Assembly: GCA_026182355.1 (NCBI GenBank)
Contig: JAPFBL010000104.1
Span: 2,597,501 to 2,661,500, forward strand
Source: Hermatobates lingyangjiaoensis
Lineage: Eukaryota > Arthropoda > Insecta > Hemiptera > Hermatobatidae
Length of the DNA: 64,000 bases
Direction: 5' to 3'
Shown: positions 32,529 through 43,881 of the stretch, piece after piece
Layout of the letters: each line of letters begins with the position of its first letter
How positions within the stretch are numbered: the stretch's first letter is position 1
The notes under the pieces: model-generated
Seen by the model: the letters and a program-made list of their open reading frames with translations, nothing else
Database searches by the model: none
Told to the model about the DNA's origin: nothing
Program-made: the position numbers and the translations under genes

Positions 32529-32550
<22 letters not shown>

Positions 32551-32561
<11 letters not shown>

Positions 32562-33070
32562 TTTCACATAAACACGTGAAATAACAATCCAAGATCAAAT
32601 AAAACAACACCAATACAACGTAAGTAGACAGGAAAGAAGTAGTGTCTTATTCTTGCATATAAACAATGAAAATCATCATATTTATTGGATAGGAGCTAAA
32701 TTATCTATGAAAAATCGATGTTGTTAAGAAATATTATTGAATCGTCTCTAATTAAATTTAATAGTTCAAATATTATAAACATTAGTACCGGTAGTACCGG
32801 TCGCTTTAAACTTGATACTTTCGTTACGAGGGCAATAGCCTCTTCTAAGAGGGTTGACAGCTAGCGGATAGTTTTTTACTCTTTCTTACTGTACTGCTTT
32901 TGTTTCCCCAAACATCCCTTTCTGGACATTAGTCCTTTCCTGTGCTTTCACCCTTTTAAAATACCACTCTTCCATCCCACTCTTCTCAACCCCTCACCAG
33001 ATGTTGTCTGGATCTAGTGTTTCAGTTGGGTTTATAACTCTTGACGAAGACCGCTTGTTACGGTTGAAAG

Positions 33071-33073
<3 letters not shown>
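32551..33073 (+). mobile_element. Family-A PLE: inverted tail plus truncated EN and 3' UTR
   Basis: Starts with the inverted tail (TTTCACATAAACACGTGAAA), then plus-strand endonuclease remains (32600-32872, frame broken by small indels and a GTACCGGTAGTACCGGT duplication near 32790), 3' UTR, and a ribozyme with a 1-bp insertion in the core (CTTGACGA) cut off at GAAAGATC by (TA)n. Confidence 0.8.

Positions 33074-33110
<37 letters not shown>
33071..33110. repeat. (TA)n microsatellite
   Basis: TA run between the family-A and mini-E elements. Confidence 0.95.
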
Positions 33111-33113
<3 letters not shown>

Positions 33114-33310
33114 AACAGATTCAATAATATATCGACCGTTTGATAGAATAGGTGTGTTCTCTAATCGGGGTTCGGTCAATTTTCCAGGATAAAAAATCAA
33201 ACTCTCGTTGCCAACGTTTCGGTTTTATTTAAAACCGAAACGTTGGCAACGAGAGTTTGATTTTTTATCCTGGAAAATTGACCGAACCCCGATTAGAGAA
33301 CACACCTATA
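33106..33310. mobile_element. Family-E palindromic mini-PLE
   Basis: Left tail (AACAGATTCAATAATATATC) and both outer boundaries are identical to the 2.5-kb family-E element at 18864-21360, but the arms meet at CGGTTTTATTTAAAACCG, which is the stem II hairpin of the ribozyme-like motif. No coding sequence remains. Flanked by (TA)n. Confidence 0.85.
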
Positions 33311-33407
33311 TATATATATATATCCACTTAAAATTCGAAAAAACGATCAAAACTGGACGCAAATCAGTTCAGAAATGAAGAAAAGCAACACACAGAGAAA
33401 GAGACAC

Positions 33408-33450
33408 ACTTACAAACTCAAATTTTCGGATGATCCGTCTTCAGGAGAAA
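33408..33450 (-). ncRNA. Hammerhead-ribozyme-like motif, family K (left)
   Basis: Minus strand CTGAAGA (33438-33444), spacer C, stem II GGA/TCC, GAAA (33424-33427), helix III AATT, then GAG pairing with CTC. Confidence 0.7.
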
Positions 33451-33529
33451 AGAGAATGGGCGACGAAGCACGCCGGAAACACAACGGCCAAACACGTTGT
33501 GTTTCCGGCGTGCCTGGTCACCCATTCTC

Positions 33530-33576
33530 TTTTCTCCTGAAGACGGATCATCCGAAAATTTGAGTTTGTAAGTGTA
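33530..33576 (+). ncRNA. Hammerhead-ribozyme-like motif, family K (right)
   Basis: CTGAAGA 33537-33543, spacer C, stem II GGA/TCC with loop TCA, GAAA 33554-33557, helix III AATT, cleavage predicted after T. Confidence 0.7.
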
Positions 33577-33613
33577 TCTCTTTCTCTGTGTGTTGCTTTT
33601 CTTCACTTGTGAA

Positions 33614-33617
<4 letters not shown>

Positions 33618-33649
<32 letters not shown>
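33618..33649. repeat. (TA)n microsatellite
   Basis: TA run between the family-K and family-A mini-elements. Confidence 0.95.
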
Positions 33650-33650
<1 letters not shown>

Positions 33651-33685
33651 ATGATCAAACCACAATAAGAAAATGGGAAAGCAAG

Positions 33686-33730
33686 ACTAAGATCTTTCAA
33701 CAGTAACAAGCGGTCTTCGTCAGAGTCAAA
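33686..33730 (-). ncRNA. Hammerhead-ribozyme-like motif, family A (left)
   Basis: Minus strand CTGACGA (33717-33723), GAAA (33695-33698), helix III AGATCT; stem II has one mismatch (ACCG/CTGT). Confidence 0.65.
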
Positions 33731-33775
33731 AACCCAACTGAGTTGGGTTTTTGACTCTGACTCAGTTGGGTTTTT

Positions 33776-33820
33776 GACTCTGACGAAGACCACTTGTTAC
33801 GGTTGAAAGATCTTAGTCTT
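33776..33820 (+). ncRNA. Hammerhead-ribozyme-like motif, family A (right)
   Basis: CTGACGA 33780-33786, stem II with one change (ACCA/CGGT), GAAA 33805-33808, helix III AGATCT. Confidence 0.65.
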
Positions 33821-33882
33821 GCTTTCCCATTTTCTTATTGTGGTTTGATCATTGATTGTTATTTCACGTGTTAATGTGAAAT

Positions 33883-33888
<6 letters not shown>

Positions 33889-33918
<30 letters not shown>

Positions 33919-35150
33919 TAATCAACTATACATTTGGAGAACACATTAGAACAAAGACGTTAACCGTATTCACTATATCAAACAGTAGTTTAAGTATTAT
34001 TCTCAACAAAAGCGAAACTGAATCATTTTTGTTAAGTGAAAGGGATCATGTTACTGTTTGTTTCTTTAAGTTCTAGCCATCATTAGATGAGTTTAGGAAA
34101 TATCAACCTTAGTAATTAACATAGTTTGTAACATAGTAAGCAATGTGTGTTAACATTAAGTTAATAAGTCTTTTGAATGTATTCTTGTATTCAAATAAAA
34201 TTTATATGTCATGGAATCGTTAGTTTTTATGTTCTGTGTTATTTTTTAGTGCTTCATAAGTCCAAGTCAACGACTATTTGTGTATTTTAAATGTCTATAT
34301 AAACTTTACTACGTTTCTGTTTTTAAAGGATTTGATAATTACGGAAACCTCGCTTACTCAACATGCTCTGCTTCCCTTTTTCTATAAATATTCAGACTTC
34401 AATAACTCCTCCTTTGAAGATTCTCTTTTTTTCAATATTCCCTCAAGCACCTACTCTATGCGTCTCCTTTCACTGGTAGTTTCCCTACCAATTTACTGTT
34501 CTTTCCCCTCATCCTGTCCTCCCTTCAGCTTGTAGTGCCTTTTCAGTGAGAAACATTGATCGGCGCTTCATTAGTGAAGTACTTCACCCTCGCTGCTTGA
34601 TTATAATCTCATGCAACTCTTTTCCAATTACCCACTCCCACTGCTTCAAATCCGCTAGGTGAAAAAAGCCTCTGAAAATCAAAAGGAAAATTTAAAGAAT
34701 TCTAACCATAGCTTTAATTTTTATTTTTTTTCTCCTGTTGCTAATGAGCATATCAGTAAACATTTATGTTCTGATTCCACAAAGGAAACATTGCACTTCT
34801 TTTAGTTATAGTATCGGTTTGGTTTAATTATTTTGATCTTATTCCATCTAGTTTACTAGAATATTGATTTTAAGCAAGCTCCTGATGCCATTTTTTCAGA
34901 ACCAAACCCAGCGTCTTTTCTGAGATTCATGTAGAGCAATGATCCCCCTTCACCCTTTTGTCCATACCACCTATCTCTATATAACAAAGTAGAATTGTTA
35001 ATAACAGTTAACAATTATAAACCATTTTTTTAAAAAAAATTATTGTTATCATTATAGTACAACTACCCTTAAAGGAGTTATAAGTAATACTGATCTATGA
35101 TACATAAAAGAGAGGTAAAAGAGTGGAGAAACCGCCCATTGGTAGTACTT
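33889..35150. other. (TA)n then AT-rich DNA, nothing recognised
   Basis: TA run to about 33918. The open frame 34278-34535 has no recognisable motif. Confidence 0.4.
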
Positions 35151-35162
35151 CATATACATGGG

Positions 35163-35421
35163 TTGTTCAGATCACTTGCAACGATTCTTGACAGCTGTCA
35201 TTTTTTGACGATCTCTGGACCAACATCTTTTCAGCCTTCTAATTGGTTTGGTGGGAATATGGTGATATAATAATTCCTGAATAAAAGGGTTTAGATTGGT
35301 TGGTAAAGATTCATTGAATTTGCGGTATCGGAATAGGTTTTTTTGGTGGATAATGTGAATGATGTCGTTTGAATCATAAAAGGGAGGTTGTACAATTTTA
35401 CGAAGGATTATGGATTCTTTA
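35163..35421 (-). pseudogene. Unidentified coding-like segment
   Basis: Minus strand is open for about 85 codons to a TGA at 35180-35178, with SNDIIHIIHQKNLFRYRKFN, then PTKPIRRLKRCWSRDRQKM. The basic, helix-like text resembles a linker of a LINE-type polyprotein, but I cannot assign it. Stops occur upstream. Confidence 0.25.
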
Positions 35422-35424
35422 AGA

Positions 35425-38400
35425 AAGAAATATATATTACTGCAATTTTTTATAACTATTAAACGTTGCTGAAATAAGCATTTTTTTAAATGTCAATTTT
35501 TTACCCTAACCATCAGTCAGTGTGACAAACAACTTTGGTCTAAGAGGTAAAACAAGTTAGCTCTTTTATTACCCTCATTGATGCGATAAGAAGGGACTCA
35601 TCGAGCTTTGAGCTGAGCACTATCTAGTGTTTTTCCTATAAGACTGCAATGTGACTGTTGTACTCACGTGAGTGACTGAACTGTGGTAATATTAGTCATA
35701 TTACCTAATACCTAAAGTAGTATTAGTCATAAATGACTAAACAACTACTAAATTTTAATTTGGTGTTCAATTAGAATAGCTAATTTTAATCATCGTCAAC
35801 TTAAAAGTTTAAGCATCAGTTCACTGTTTTCTATCATTACTTACACCTCATGCGAAAAATAAGTCACTCTGAAGATATCATAATATTCAGCGACTATTAG
35901 GATAACAATGTTTTTAATTTGACTTCAACATTTTAATTAAAATAATGACCTTAATGGCAGTCTATTGCTAAAGTAGAGAAATCTGATGTAATGAGTTAAA
36001 AAGTTGCTACAAGAGAGGGAAGTTGGTGTCTACAAACTAAAATAGATTTGCGTACTTATAGACGCTCAACAATTACAGACAATGTTTGCACTCTTTATGT
36101 ACACCAACTGAAAAAAAGAACTATATTTATCCACAAACCGGGATAGACAAAGCAAACTAGTTCCTATGGCAACTATTAGCAACTAGCTACATTCACTCTT
36201 AGAGCTCTTAAAAAAATATTTGGGGTATCCAAGGATGTGACATTCAATCTCGACTGTAAGCCGGCCATCACTTTCTAAGTTGCAACTTCCATTGTTTATT
36301 GATACCATAGATTTCGTAATAAATAATATTTCATACAACAGAAAATTAATTCATGATTGAACAAGAAATAATAAGTAAATGAATAGAATAGAATAATACA
36401 ACTAAACAAAAATAAATATAAAAAAATTCTATAAATCTCAGAATACAACTTAACGATTCCCGTTCATACACGAACATGGACGAGATCCTAACAGGAATAT
36501 ATGGCTTCTTCAGATGGCATTATTTTGGTAAACTATCGGGTTGTTAACATTTATTACATTCTATCATTACTAATTCGGAAATATTTAGTCACACTGTTTT
36601 AAATATAAAATATTATTTCAATATACGAGTAAAACATTATTTGGTTACCTATTCTTCTACCATATTTAGTAACTTAGGCTGAGTCAACATATCCTTGGAT
36701 AACAAAAATGAATGATATTATGGTCTCAAACCCCCCGAACGTAGGTTAATTGCTTGCCTAAAGAATTCTGCAAATAAGTTATTTTGTCAATTATTCTTCC
36801 AATTTGTCTTTTATATAGAAATTTAGTTCTTTTTAGGCTCTTTGGGGATGTGATCTTTTTTTTTCTTTAATGTGATCTAACTTAACTAATTTGAAACTAA
36901 ATTTAGCATTTAATTTAATTTAATAAATTCAGTAATTTTTGGTTTAGAGTTCAGTGTAAGAAATTTAGAGATATAATGATCCTTGTAGAATCTGATTTAG
37001 AAGTGTTTCTTATAGGTTAAGCATGACAGTTAGGATTATTCGTATCTTCAGGGAAGCCTGGTTAAGCAAGAGAGGTACGGCTTCAAGTAGTTCAGTTGGT
37101 TCATTCAGTTTGCTACTTTCGACTTCTAGTCCTCGTAGAGGTACTAGCTGGCCCACATTATAATTGGTGTACTAGTCATTTCAACTCCTTGGATTACTCC
37201 TCTATCATCCTGTTTAGTCGTGGCTTTGAGATGCTAAAAGAACTACCAGAGTGGTCCTGGTAATCAAAAAATAAAACGGCCTAACCCTACCTCAGATCTA
37301 CAATACCCGGCATTAATTTTATGTTTGTAGTTCATACTCATAACAGTTATTAAAATATCGTTTAAAGTTTCGAGAAATGGTGTGAAAGAGTAACACTGAT
37401 CACTTCTCCTTTGTACAGCTAAGTGTTACTTCGTCATTATTACTGAAGTAATGTTTGTATCCCTATAAGATTTTTTCATGTTATAATTATACTGATTGTA
37501 TTTTCAAAAAACAGCAATTCTGTACTCTGTTAAACAAATAAGAAATTCGGGAGAAGGCAGAGACGCTATTACAGACATACTTTATATTGGTAACGAATGT
37601 AAAGCCAATAACTTATATTTTCGATTGGAACTATTATTTATTTTTCTAAATAAAATTTTATACAAAAGTAAAGTAAAAGTATACTTCTTTTTGGTGTTTT
37701 TATTAAAGTTGATTGTTCTCTACTCGCCAGAATTAAAATTATTGTTATCACAAAAGTTAGAAAGTTGGTTGAACTCATATATGTTAATAAACTCATAAGT
37801 TAGAGTTTATTCAACTTTACAGCTTCCAGCAATGTTAGTATCTAACATTTTGTGCAAAATTGTGTGCTTAAGTTGTGTTGGAGAGATTCTAGAGTTTATT
37901 TCTGCCATATTTCCTACGAATTTAGTAGGGCATAAATAAGAGAAATATTAAAGAGCTTACAATATACATACGCACGCGCGTGTTTGTAGTGTGTGAAAGA
38001 GGAGTGATATATTCAGTAAAAGGTGGGAGAGAAGAGAAAATAGATGGTTGAGTTTTATGTGAAACTTTGAACTAAACATTTTGTTAATTTTGACGTGATT
38101 ATAATAAAATGAAATCAATTTTATCAATTGATTTGTATAATTTTGTTGCTTTTGTCTAGTTTTTTTCTTTTTTGTCAAATGATATATTTCAGGACTTTAG
38201 TAAGAGGAATCGTTAAAGTAAGATATACTAAGAAAACCTGAATAAGGGAGAAAATGAGAGTATTTTTAAAAGAAAGATTATTGAAGTGAGTTGAAAAGTA
38301 GACAATAGAGGAGAGAAATAGGAATAGAGAAGTGAGAGGGATGTAATGGAGGCGGGAGCGTTGGGACCATTGTTAAAAAGAAGATAAGGGGCTGTGACCC

Positions 38401-39200
38401 TAACAAAAGGTCACGCCATTTAGATCCAACCCTTCACTAATTAAACTAGCCCTAACTACCTTTAATAAAATTCTCTTACATTCATAATCACAAATAATGC
38501 TTTCCACAGCCTCTACATTCACATTTTAACTCTGTTAAAAGCAACCCTCTCACCCCTCTAACGTTTGCTAATGATCAACTTCGTTACTAGTATTTACTTA
38601 TATTTACAGTTTCAACATCAATATTTTAGTGTCAACTTTAAAGTGTCAACATTGACTTAACTTCATAAAATACTGATTTTTTTACTCATATACTAAAAAA
38701 AAATATTTTATTTAATTAAAAATAAACAATTATATATTTAAATTTAAGTTCCTATTATTTGTATACTAATATTATATGTATAGTTCAATATATTTAACTT
38801 GATGGCATTTTTGAATTTATCAAAATTAACCTTTAGAGATTTTACAATTTTCAATGTAATTGTTATGGTATATTTGTAACCATCGTAGATACTTCATATA
38901 GAATTTGTCATCAAAGTAGCTCCTCTTAATTGTACAAATTTTAAGGACATCACGTTCTCTCTCCCGTATGAATTGCTGACTGACTCGTCTCTCAAGAGTT
39001 ACTCAGAACCTTATGTACACACTTTGGTCTGACAAAAGTTATCTCATTCAGTTTATTTTAAATTAGTCCACAATATAAGTTTGTAAGTTTGAGGACTCTG
39101 TTGCTAACTGAATACATTTTGATTTATCAACCATTTTCTTATGTGTATGCATCCTATATTTATAAAGTATGTTTTAGTATATATAATTATAGTATAATGC
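35425..39200. other. AT-rich DNA, no gene recognised
   Basis: The open frames 37496-37798 and 37957-38178 lack motifs. GC-richer patches occur near 37040-37160 and 38330-38420 (with hairpin GTGACCCTAACAAAAGGTCAC minus last base). Confidence 0.4.
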
Positions 39201-39204
39201 ATAC

Positions 39205-39398
39205 AATATCAGGTCTATCACAAAGTATATCACACAAATTGCTGGCCTTTTATCATCATCAGGAGTAATCTCATACATTTTTTCATGTTTTGGTCTATCA
39301 AAAGCCAACTTATATATACAAATTTTAAGCACGATCATCTATCACAAGGTAAATCACACAGATTGTAGGCATTGCCATCATCAGGATAATCTCATTTT
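39205..39398 (-). repeat. Direct duplication of a degenerate hammerhead-like end
   Basis: Two copies about 125 bp apart (CTATCACAAAGTATATCACA near 39215, CTATCACAAGGTAAATCACA near 39340). On the minus strand each begins CTGATGAT; the second continues GGCAATGCC as a stem, but GAAA is absent (TACA). A relic PLE end is the best guess. Confidence 0.4.
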
Positions 39399-39401
39399 TA
39401 G

Positions 39402-41767
39402 TTTACTATGAGTAAAGATAGTGATCTTCAGAAAATTCGATTCCGAGGTTTTAACGGAATTAAATGTTTTGAGGTCCTTGAAGTCGTTTTATGAAGTTTT
39501 TCGATGATGTCTGTGTGTGTGTGTGGGTATGTGGTGGGTATGTTTCCAAATGAGAAACATATTTTTCCAATGTGATTTGAATGTTTGATGGATCAAATTG
39601 ATATTTTACACAAAAATGGGCCTCATAATTGTTCCCTATTGTTTTGGAGCAATTATGGATCATGGGAAAGTCACTTTTTTTGCCAAAAAACTTTTTTTAG
39701 GATGACATTTTTTTTCCACTAAATACTAATTCTAGAGACTTGAAATTTTAGCATTATCTTTGTCATTACAAAAGCAATAAACGAAAAATATCCTCAGATT
39801 TTTAAAACAACAGGAAATTTTTTTTCAGTGTAACTATTTTCACTAATCATTGTATCTGAAAGCTTGTGAGACCGATATAAGCCATACTGTTTAAAGGATC
39901 ATAATGAAACTATACCTAAAAATAAAACATTACGTGGAGGATGAATTGAGATAATTTTTTTTCAAAATTACGTTAACCAAAAAGCCGTTGAGTACATTTT
40001 CTGTTTTCAGAAAATGTTTTTTTTATTACAAATGGCTCATTAAAAAATCTTGCCTGCACTCAACTTTACAATAAGTAAACTTAATATCAATGTTCTTGGG
40101 TATATAATATATAATGTCTCATTTAAGCATAATGTAAACATTTAAATGGGAGATGCTTATTAGTCTTTCATTTCTGAGGTAGTACAGATAGTGATTCATC
40201 GACTTACCAATATATAAGCTTATTTTTGTACATCCCACAGCTGATGCAAATAATCTCATTACTATAACTACAGCAGTAATAACATTTCTGAAAAGCTAAA
40301 GAGAAAATTTCTTGATACGAAATAATCTCCTACAAGAGAACACGGTGTTTGTTCAAATAGTGGATTTCTTATATCGTTTACTTGACCTCCTTCTACGTTG
40401 AATATTTAAGTTAAATTTTAAAGTTTAAATTAGAAAAATACTCTTATTTTCTCTGAACGACATCATGAACATCCAAGAAAAAAAATGCCTTTTTAAGATA
40501 ATTTATAATTAAGGATATACAATAGTTGCATTTATTAATCTTCAAACGAAAGATTTCCATTTTGAATTATGGTTTACATTTTTGGTCTTTTATAGAATTA
40601 TTATACTGGGAATTTTGTGGCTTCTTAGTATTTATTAAAAACATTTTCCTTACCCTCTGTCGGAAATCATATATACCAATTTTCTTTGAGTGAGTATCAT
40701 TTTTCCTGCGTTTTGTACTCTGTTATATGCTTGCTATGAATGTATATTGGGAAAAAATATATTAGTAATTAATCAGTTTACATACTCAACTCAAAGTCGA
40801 AGCCAGCTATTCAATATAATTTAAATCATTTATAGTTGGGAGCTTCTAATTTTTGAAAATAATAAATATGAACTATTAGACTAGAATAGTCTAATTTATC
40901 TCAGTGTTTCGCTAAAAAATTTCTAAGTCAATGTAAACATTGTAAAAAAATATCAAAAATTCGACAAGTATAGCAGGTGATCCCTCAGTCCAGGATAAAC
41001 AAACAGTTTTTATAGCTTTATTGCCCTTTTCCGTAATTAAAACTACATGAATATTTTTATATGAATTGCTAATATTTTTTTCCATTTATGGTCAAATTTT
41101 CATGAGTTCTTAATGAGCCGTTTAGCATTAAAAAAATATTTTCTGAAAACAGAAATCGTACTTTAACGCCCCTTTGGTGATTGTAAATTTGAAAAACATT
41201 ATCTCAAATCATTTTCCATATATTGTTCTATTTTTAAGCATAGTTTCATTTTGATCCGTCAAACGGTAGGGCTTGTATCGCTCTCACAAGTTTGAGATTG
41301 AATTATAAGTCAAAATTTTTACATTTTATTGAAAAAAAGTATTTCCCGTTGTTTTAAAATTCTGAATATATTTTTCATTTGTTTCATTTGTAACCTCAAA
41401 GATAATGTCAAAATTTGAAACTCTAGAGTTAGCAGTTTGTAAGAAAAAATGTTTTCTAAAAAACGTTTTTTGGCAAAAAAAGTGACTTTTCCATCATGCA
41501 TAATTCTTCTCAAACAATACGGATCATCTACTCTATGGGGCCCACTTTTGTGTAAAATATCAACTTGATCCATCAAAGATTCTGGATCAAGTGGTAACAA
41601 ACAATGCTAACACATTCACTCACCCACCCACCCATACACACACAGACATAATCGAAAAAACTTCATAAACCGACTTTTGGGACCTGAAAACATATAATTC
41701 TGTCAAAATCTAGAGATCGAATTTTTTCACTATCACTATACTTTACTTATAGTAAAGTAAAAGCAAA
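39402..41767. mobile_element. Foldback-type element with long inverted arms
   Basis: Outer ends mirror each other: TTTACTATGAGTAAAGATAG on the left, and the inverse of TATACTTTACTTATAGTAAA on the right. Next inside are GT-rich microsatellites (39512-39545; right side a CA/CCCA tract near 41615-41650), then inverted arms of about 450-650 bp, and in the middle (about 40060-40950) one inverted copy of the ~790-bp unit that is tandem at the window start. No coding capacity, so non-autonomous. Confidence 0.75.
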
Positions 41768-41997
41768 GAAATTTTGCCGAAAAATTAAGCAGCAAATTAA
41801 CTATTTATAAAAATTAATGAAATTTTGATTACGGAAAAGAGTAATAAAGTATCAAAATTTGGAGTGGCCTACACTCAACTTTACTTTAAGTAAAAAAAAG
41901 TTACAAACAAAATACCTTTTGGGAATATAATATATAAAGTGCCAGTTAGGCATAATATAAATGTCTAAGATCAAAGCACAATAAGAAATGGGAAAAC

Positions 41998-42046
41998 AAG
42001 ACTAAGATCTTTCAACCGTAACAAGCGGTCTTCGTCAGAGTCAAAA
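41998..42046 (-). ncRNA. Hammerhead-ribozyme-like motif, family A (left arm)
   Basis: Minus strand CTGACGA (42032-42038), stem II ACCG/CGGT, GAAA (42010-42013), helix III AGATCT, stem I GACT/AGTC. Confidence 0.8.
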
Positions 42047-42348
42047 ACCCAACTGAACACTAGATGCAGAAAACATCTGGTGAGGAGTTGAGAAGAGTGG
42101 GAGGGAAGAGTGGTATTTTAAAAGGGTGAAAGCGCAGGAAAGGACTAATGTCCAGAAAGGGATGTTTGGGGAAACAAAGGAGTACAGTAAGAAAAAGAAA
42201 AAACTATCCGCTAGCTGTCAACCCTCTTTGAAGAGGCTATTGCCATCGTGAGGAAAGTATCAAGTTTGAAGAGACCGTTACTAATGTTTATAATATTAGA
42301 TCTATTAAATTTAATTAGAGACGATTCAATAATATTTCTTAACAACAT

Positions 42349-42593
42349 TTATTTCTCATAGGTAATAAATTGAGCTCCTATCCAATCAATATGATGATTT
42401 TCATTTTTTATATGCAAGAATAAGGCACTACTGTTTTCCTGTCTACTTACGTTATATTGGTGTTGTTTTACACGTGTTTTTAATGATTTACCAGTTTGAC
42501 CAATATAAATTTTATGGCAATTTTTGCACGGAATTTTATAAATACCAGCGGACTCCAATTCGCTTGGAGAGTTTGTTATTAACATATTACCCA
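42349..42593 (-). pseudogene. GIY-YIG endonuclease fragment (left arm)
   Basis: Mirror of the right-arm frame: GIYKIPCKNCHKIYIGQTGK and SLKTRVKQHQYNV. The reading right of 42593 is only the opposite strand of the other arm. One base inserted near the centre and a few substitutions distinguish it from the right arm. Confidence 0.8.
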
Positions 42594-42977
42594 CGTGGGT
42601 ATATGTTAATAACAAACTCTCCAAGCGAATTGGAGTCCGCTGGTATTTATAAAATTCCGTGCAAAAATTGCCATAAAATTTATATTGGTCAAACTGGTAA
42701 ATCATTAAAAACACGTGTAAAACAACACCAATATAACGTAAGTAGACAGGAAAACAGTAGTGCCTTATTCTTGCATATAAAAAATGAAAATCATCATATT
42801 GATTGGATAGGAGCTAAATTTATTACCTATGAGAAATCAATGTTGTTAAGAAATATTATTGAATCGTCTCTAATTAAATTTAATAGATCTAATATTATAA
42901 ACATTAGTAACGGTCTCTTCAAACTTGATACTTTCGTCACGATGGCAATAGCCTCTTCAAAGAGGGTTGACAGCTAG
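42594..42977 (+). pseudogene. GIY-YIG endonuclease C-terminal domain, family-A PLE (right arm)
   Basis: About 115 codons open to TAG at 42975-42977, beginning near the palindrome centre. Contains GIYKIPCKNCHKIYIGQTGK (GIY...YIG with two cysteines and a histidine between), then R and H of TRVKQHQYN, and a C-terminal LRNIIESSLIKFNRSNI block. The domain itself looks intact; RT and N-terminus are absent, and the open frame upstream of 42594 is antisense to the left arm. Confidence 0.85.
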
Positions 42978-43144
42978 CGGATAGTTTTTTCTTTTTCTTA
43001 CTGTACTCCTTTGTTTCCCCAAACATCCCTTTCTGGACATTAGTCCTTTCCTGCGCTTTCACCCTTTTAAAATACCACTCTTCCCTCCCACTCTTCTCAA
43101 CTCCTCACCAGATGTTTTCTGCATCTAGTGTTCAGTTGGGTTTT

Positions 43145-43192
43145 TGACTCTGACGAAGACCGCTTGTTACGGTTGAAAGATCTTAGTCTTGT
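43145..43192 (+). ncRNA. Hammerhead-ribozyme-like motif, family A (right arm)
   Basis: CTGACGA 43150-43156, stem II ACCG/CGGT, GAAA 43175-43178, helix III AGATCT, cleavage predicted after T; stem I AGTC/GACT. Confidence 0.8.
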
Positions 43193-43881
43193 TTTCCCAT
43201 TTCTTATTGTGGTTTGATCATTGATTGTTGTTTCACGTGTTTATGTGAAATCTTTTTATTTATAAATGTCTAAATGGGATATGTTTACTACCTGGAGGTA
43301 GTAAAGATAGTGATTGATCCACCTATCAGTATACACCCATATTTGGAATATCACACCACTGATGCATATAATATCATTAATATAACTACAGCAGTAATAA
43401 CATTTTTGAAAAGCGAAAAGCTAGATTCGTGTTATGAAATATTCTTTTACAGGAGAACATAGCTTTTGTTTATACAGCCAGTAGATCTCTTACACTATTT
43501 CTGACCTCCTTCTACATCGAATATTTAAGACAAATTTTCTCATTAAAACTTGAAAATATTTCTATTTTATCTGAAAATTGTCAGATACATCTAAGAAAAA
43601 ATGTCGTTTTAAGATCATTTTTAATTTAAGATGTATGATAATTACATTTATTAATAATCTCAATGAAGGTTTTCAAATTTGAATAATATTTTACATTTGT
43701 GGTCTTTTATAGAATTATTATACTGGGAATTTTATGTCTTCTTGGTATTTAATAAAATAATTTTCCTCCCTTTTTGTCAAAAATGATATATACAAATTTT
43801 CTCTGAGCGAGTGTTTTCTTTTTCCTGTGTTCTGTACTCTGTTACAAGGTTGCTGCGATTGTATATAGAGAAAAAATACAT

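Larger units (their letters stand above)
32337..32530. mobile_element. Family-A palindromic mini-PLE
   Basis: Two ribozyme ends head to head with about 5 bp between the arms. Left end has the unique tail (GATTTCACATAAACACGTGA), right end stops at GTGGTTTGATCAT against (TA)n. Total under 200 bp, MITE-like. Confidence 0.85.
33324..33617. mobile_element. Family-K palindromic mini-PLE
   Basis: Left tail with AAACGATCAAAACTGGACGC; arms of about 110 bp; centre near 33480-33510 (AACACGTTGTGTTTCCGGCG). The left arm contains a small inner variation relative to the right. A fragment of the same family lies at 53640-53776. Confidence 0.8.
33647..33888. mobile_element. Family-A palindromic mini-PLE, tail on right
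   Basis: Left end starts CAATGATCAAACCACAATAA; right end carries the tail (TTTCACGTGTTAATGTGAAA). The centre CCCAACTGAGTTGGG is followed by a duplicated TTGGGTTTTTGACTCTGAC unit, so the right arm is slightly longer. Confidence 0.85.
41969..43261. mobile_element. Family-A palindromic PLE, ~620-bp arms, 13-bp TSD
   Basis: Arms 41969-42593 (inverted) and 42594-43261 are about 99% identical and meet at CCCACGTGGG with no spacer. Each arm holds an endonuclease fragment, 3' UTR and ribozyme. The target duplication TATAAATGTCTAA is at 41956-41968 and 43261-43273. The tail (TTTCACGTGTTTATGTGAAA) is on the right end only. Confidence 0.9.
41855..43880 (-). repeat. ~790-bp unit copy split by a PLE
   Basis: 41855-41968 and 43262-43880 are the two halves of one inverted copy of the unit (GGAGTGGCCTACACTCAACT at the left; ATAACTACAGCAGTAATAAC and TTATTATACTGGGAATTTTA in the right half). 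The PLE at 41969-43261 interrupts it. Confidence 0.8.

Noticed and set aside
32337..33888. CRISPR-like series of short palindromes
   Set aside because: Repeats are of different families, hundreds of bases long, separated by (TA)n, and in a metazoan-type context.
36480..36520. CTGAAGA on the minus strand near GGCTTCTTCAGATGG
   Set aside because: No stem II or GAAA follows, so a chance match to the core.
41319..41600. 93-codon minus frame
   Set aside because: Lies in the arm of the foldback repeat; related copies do not keep the frame.
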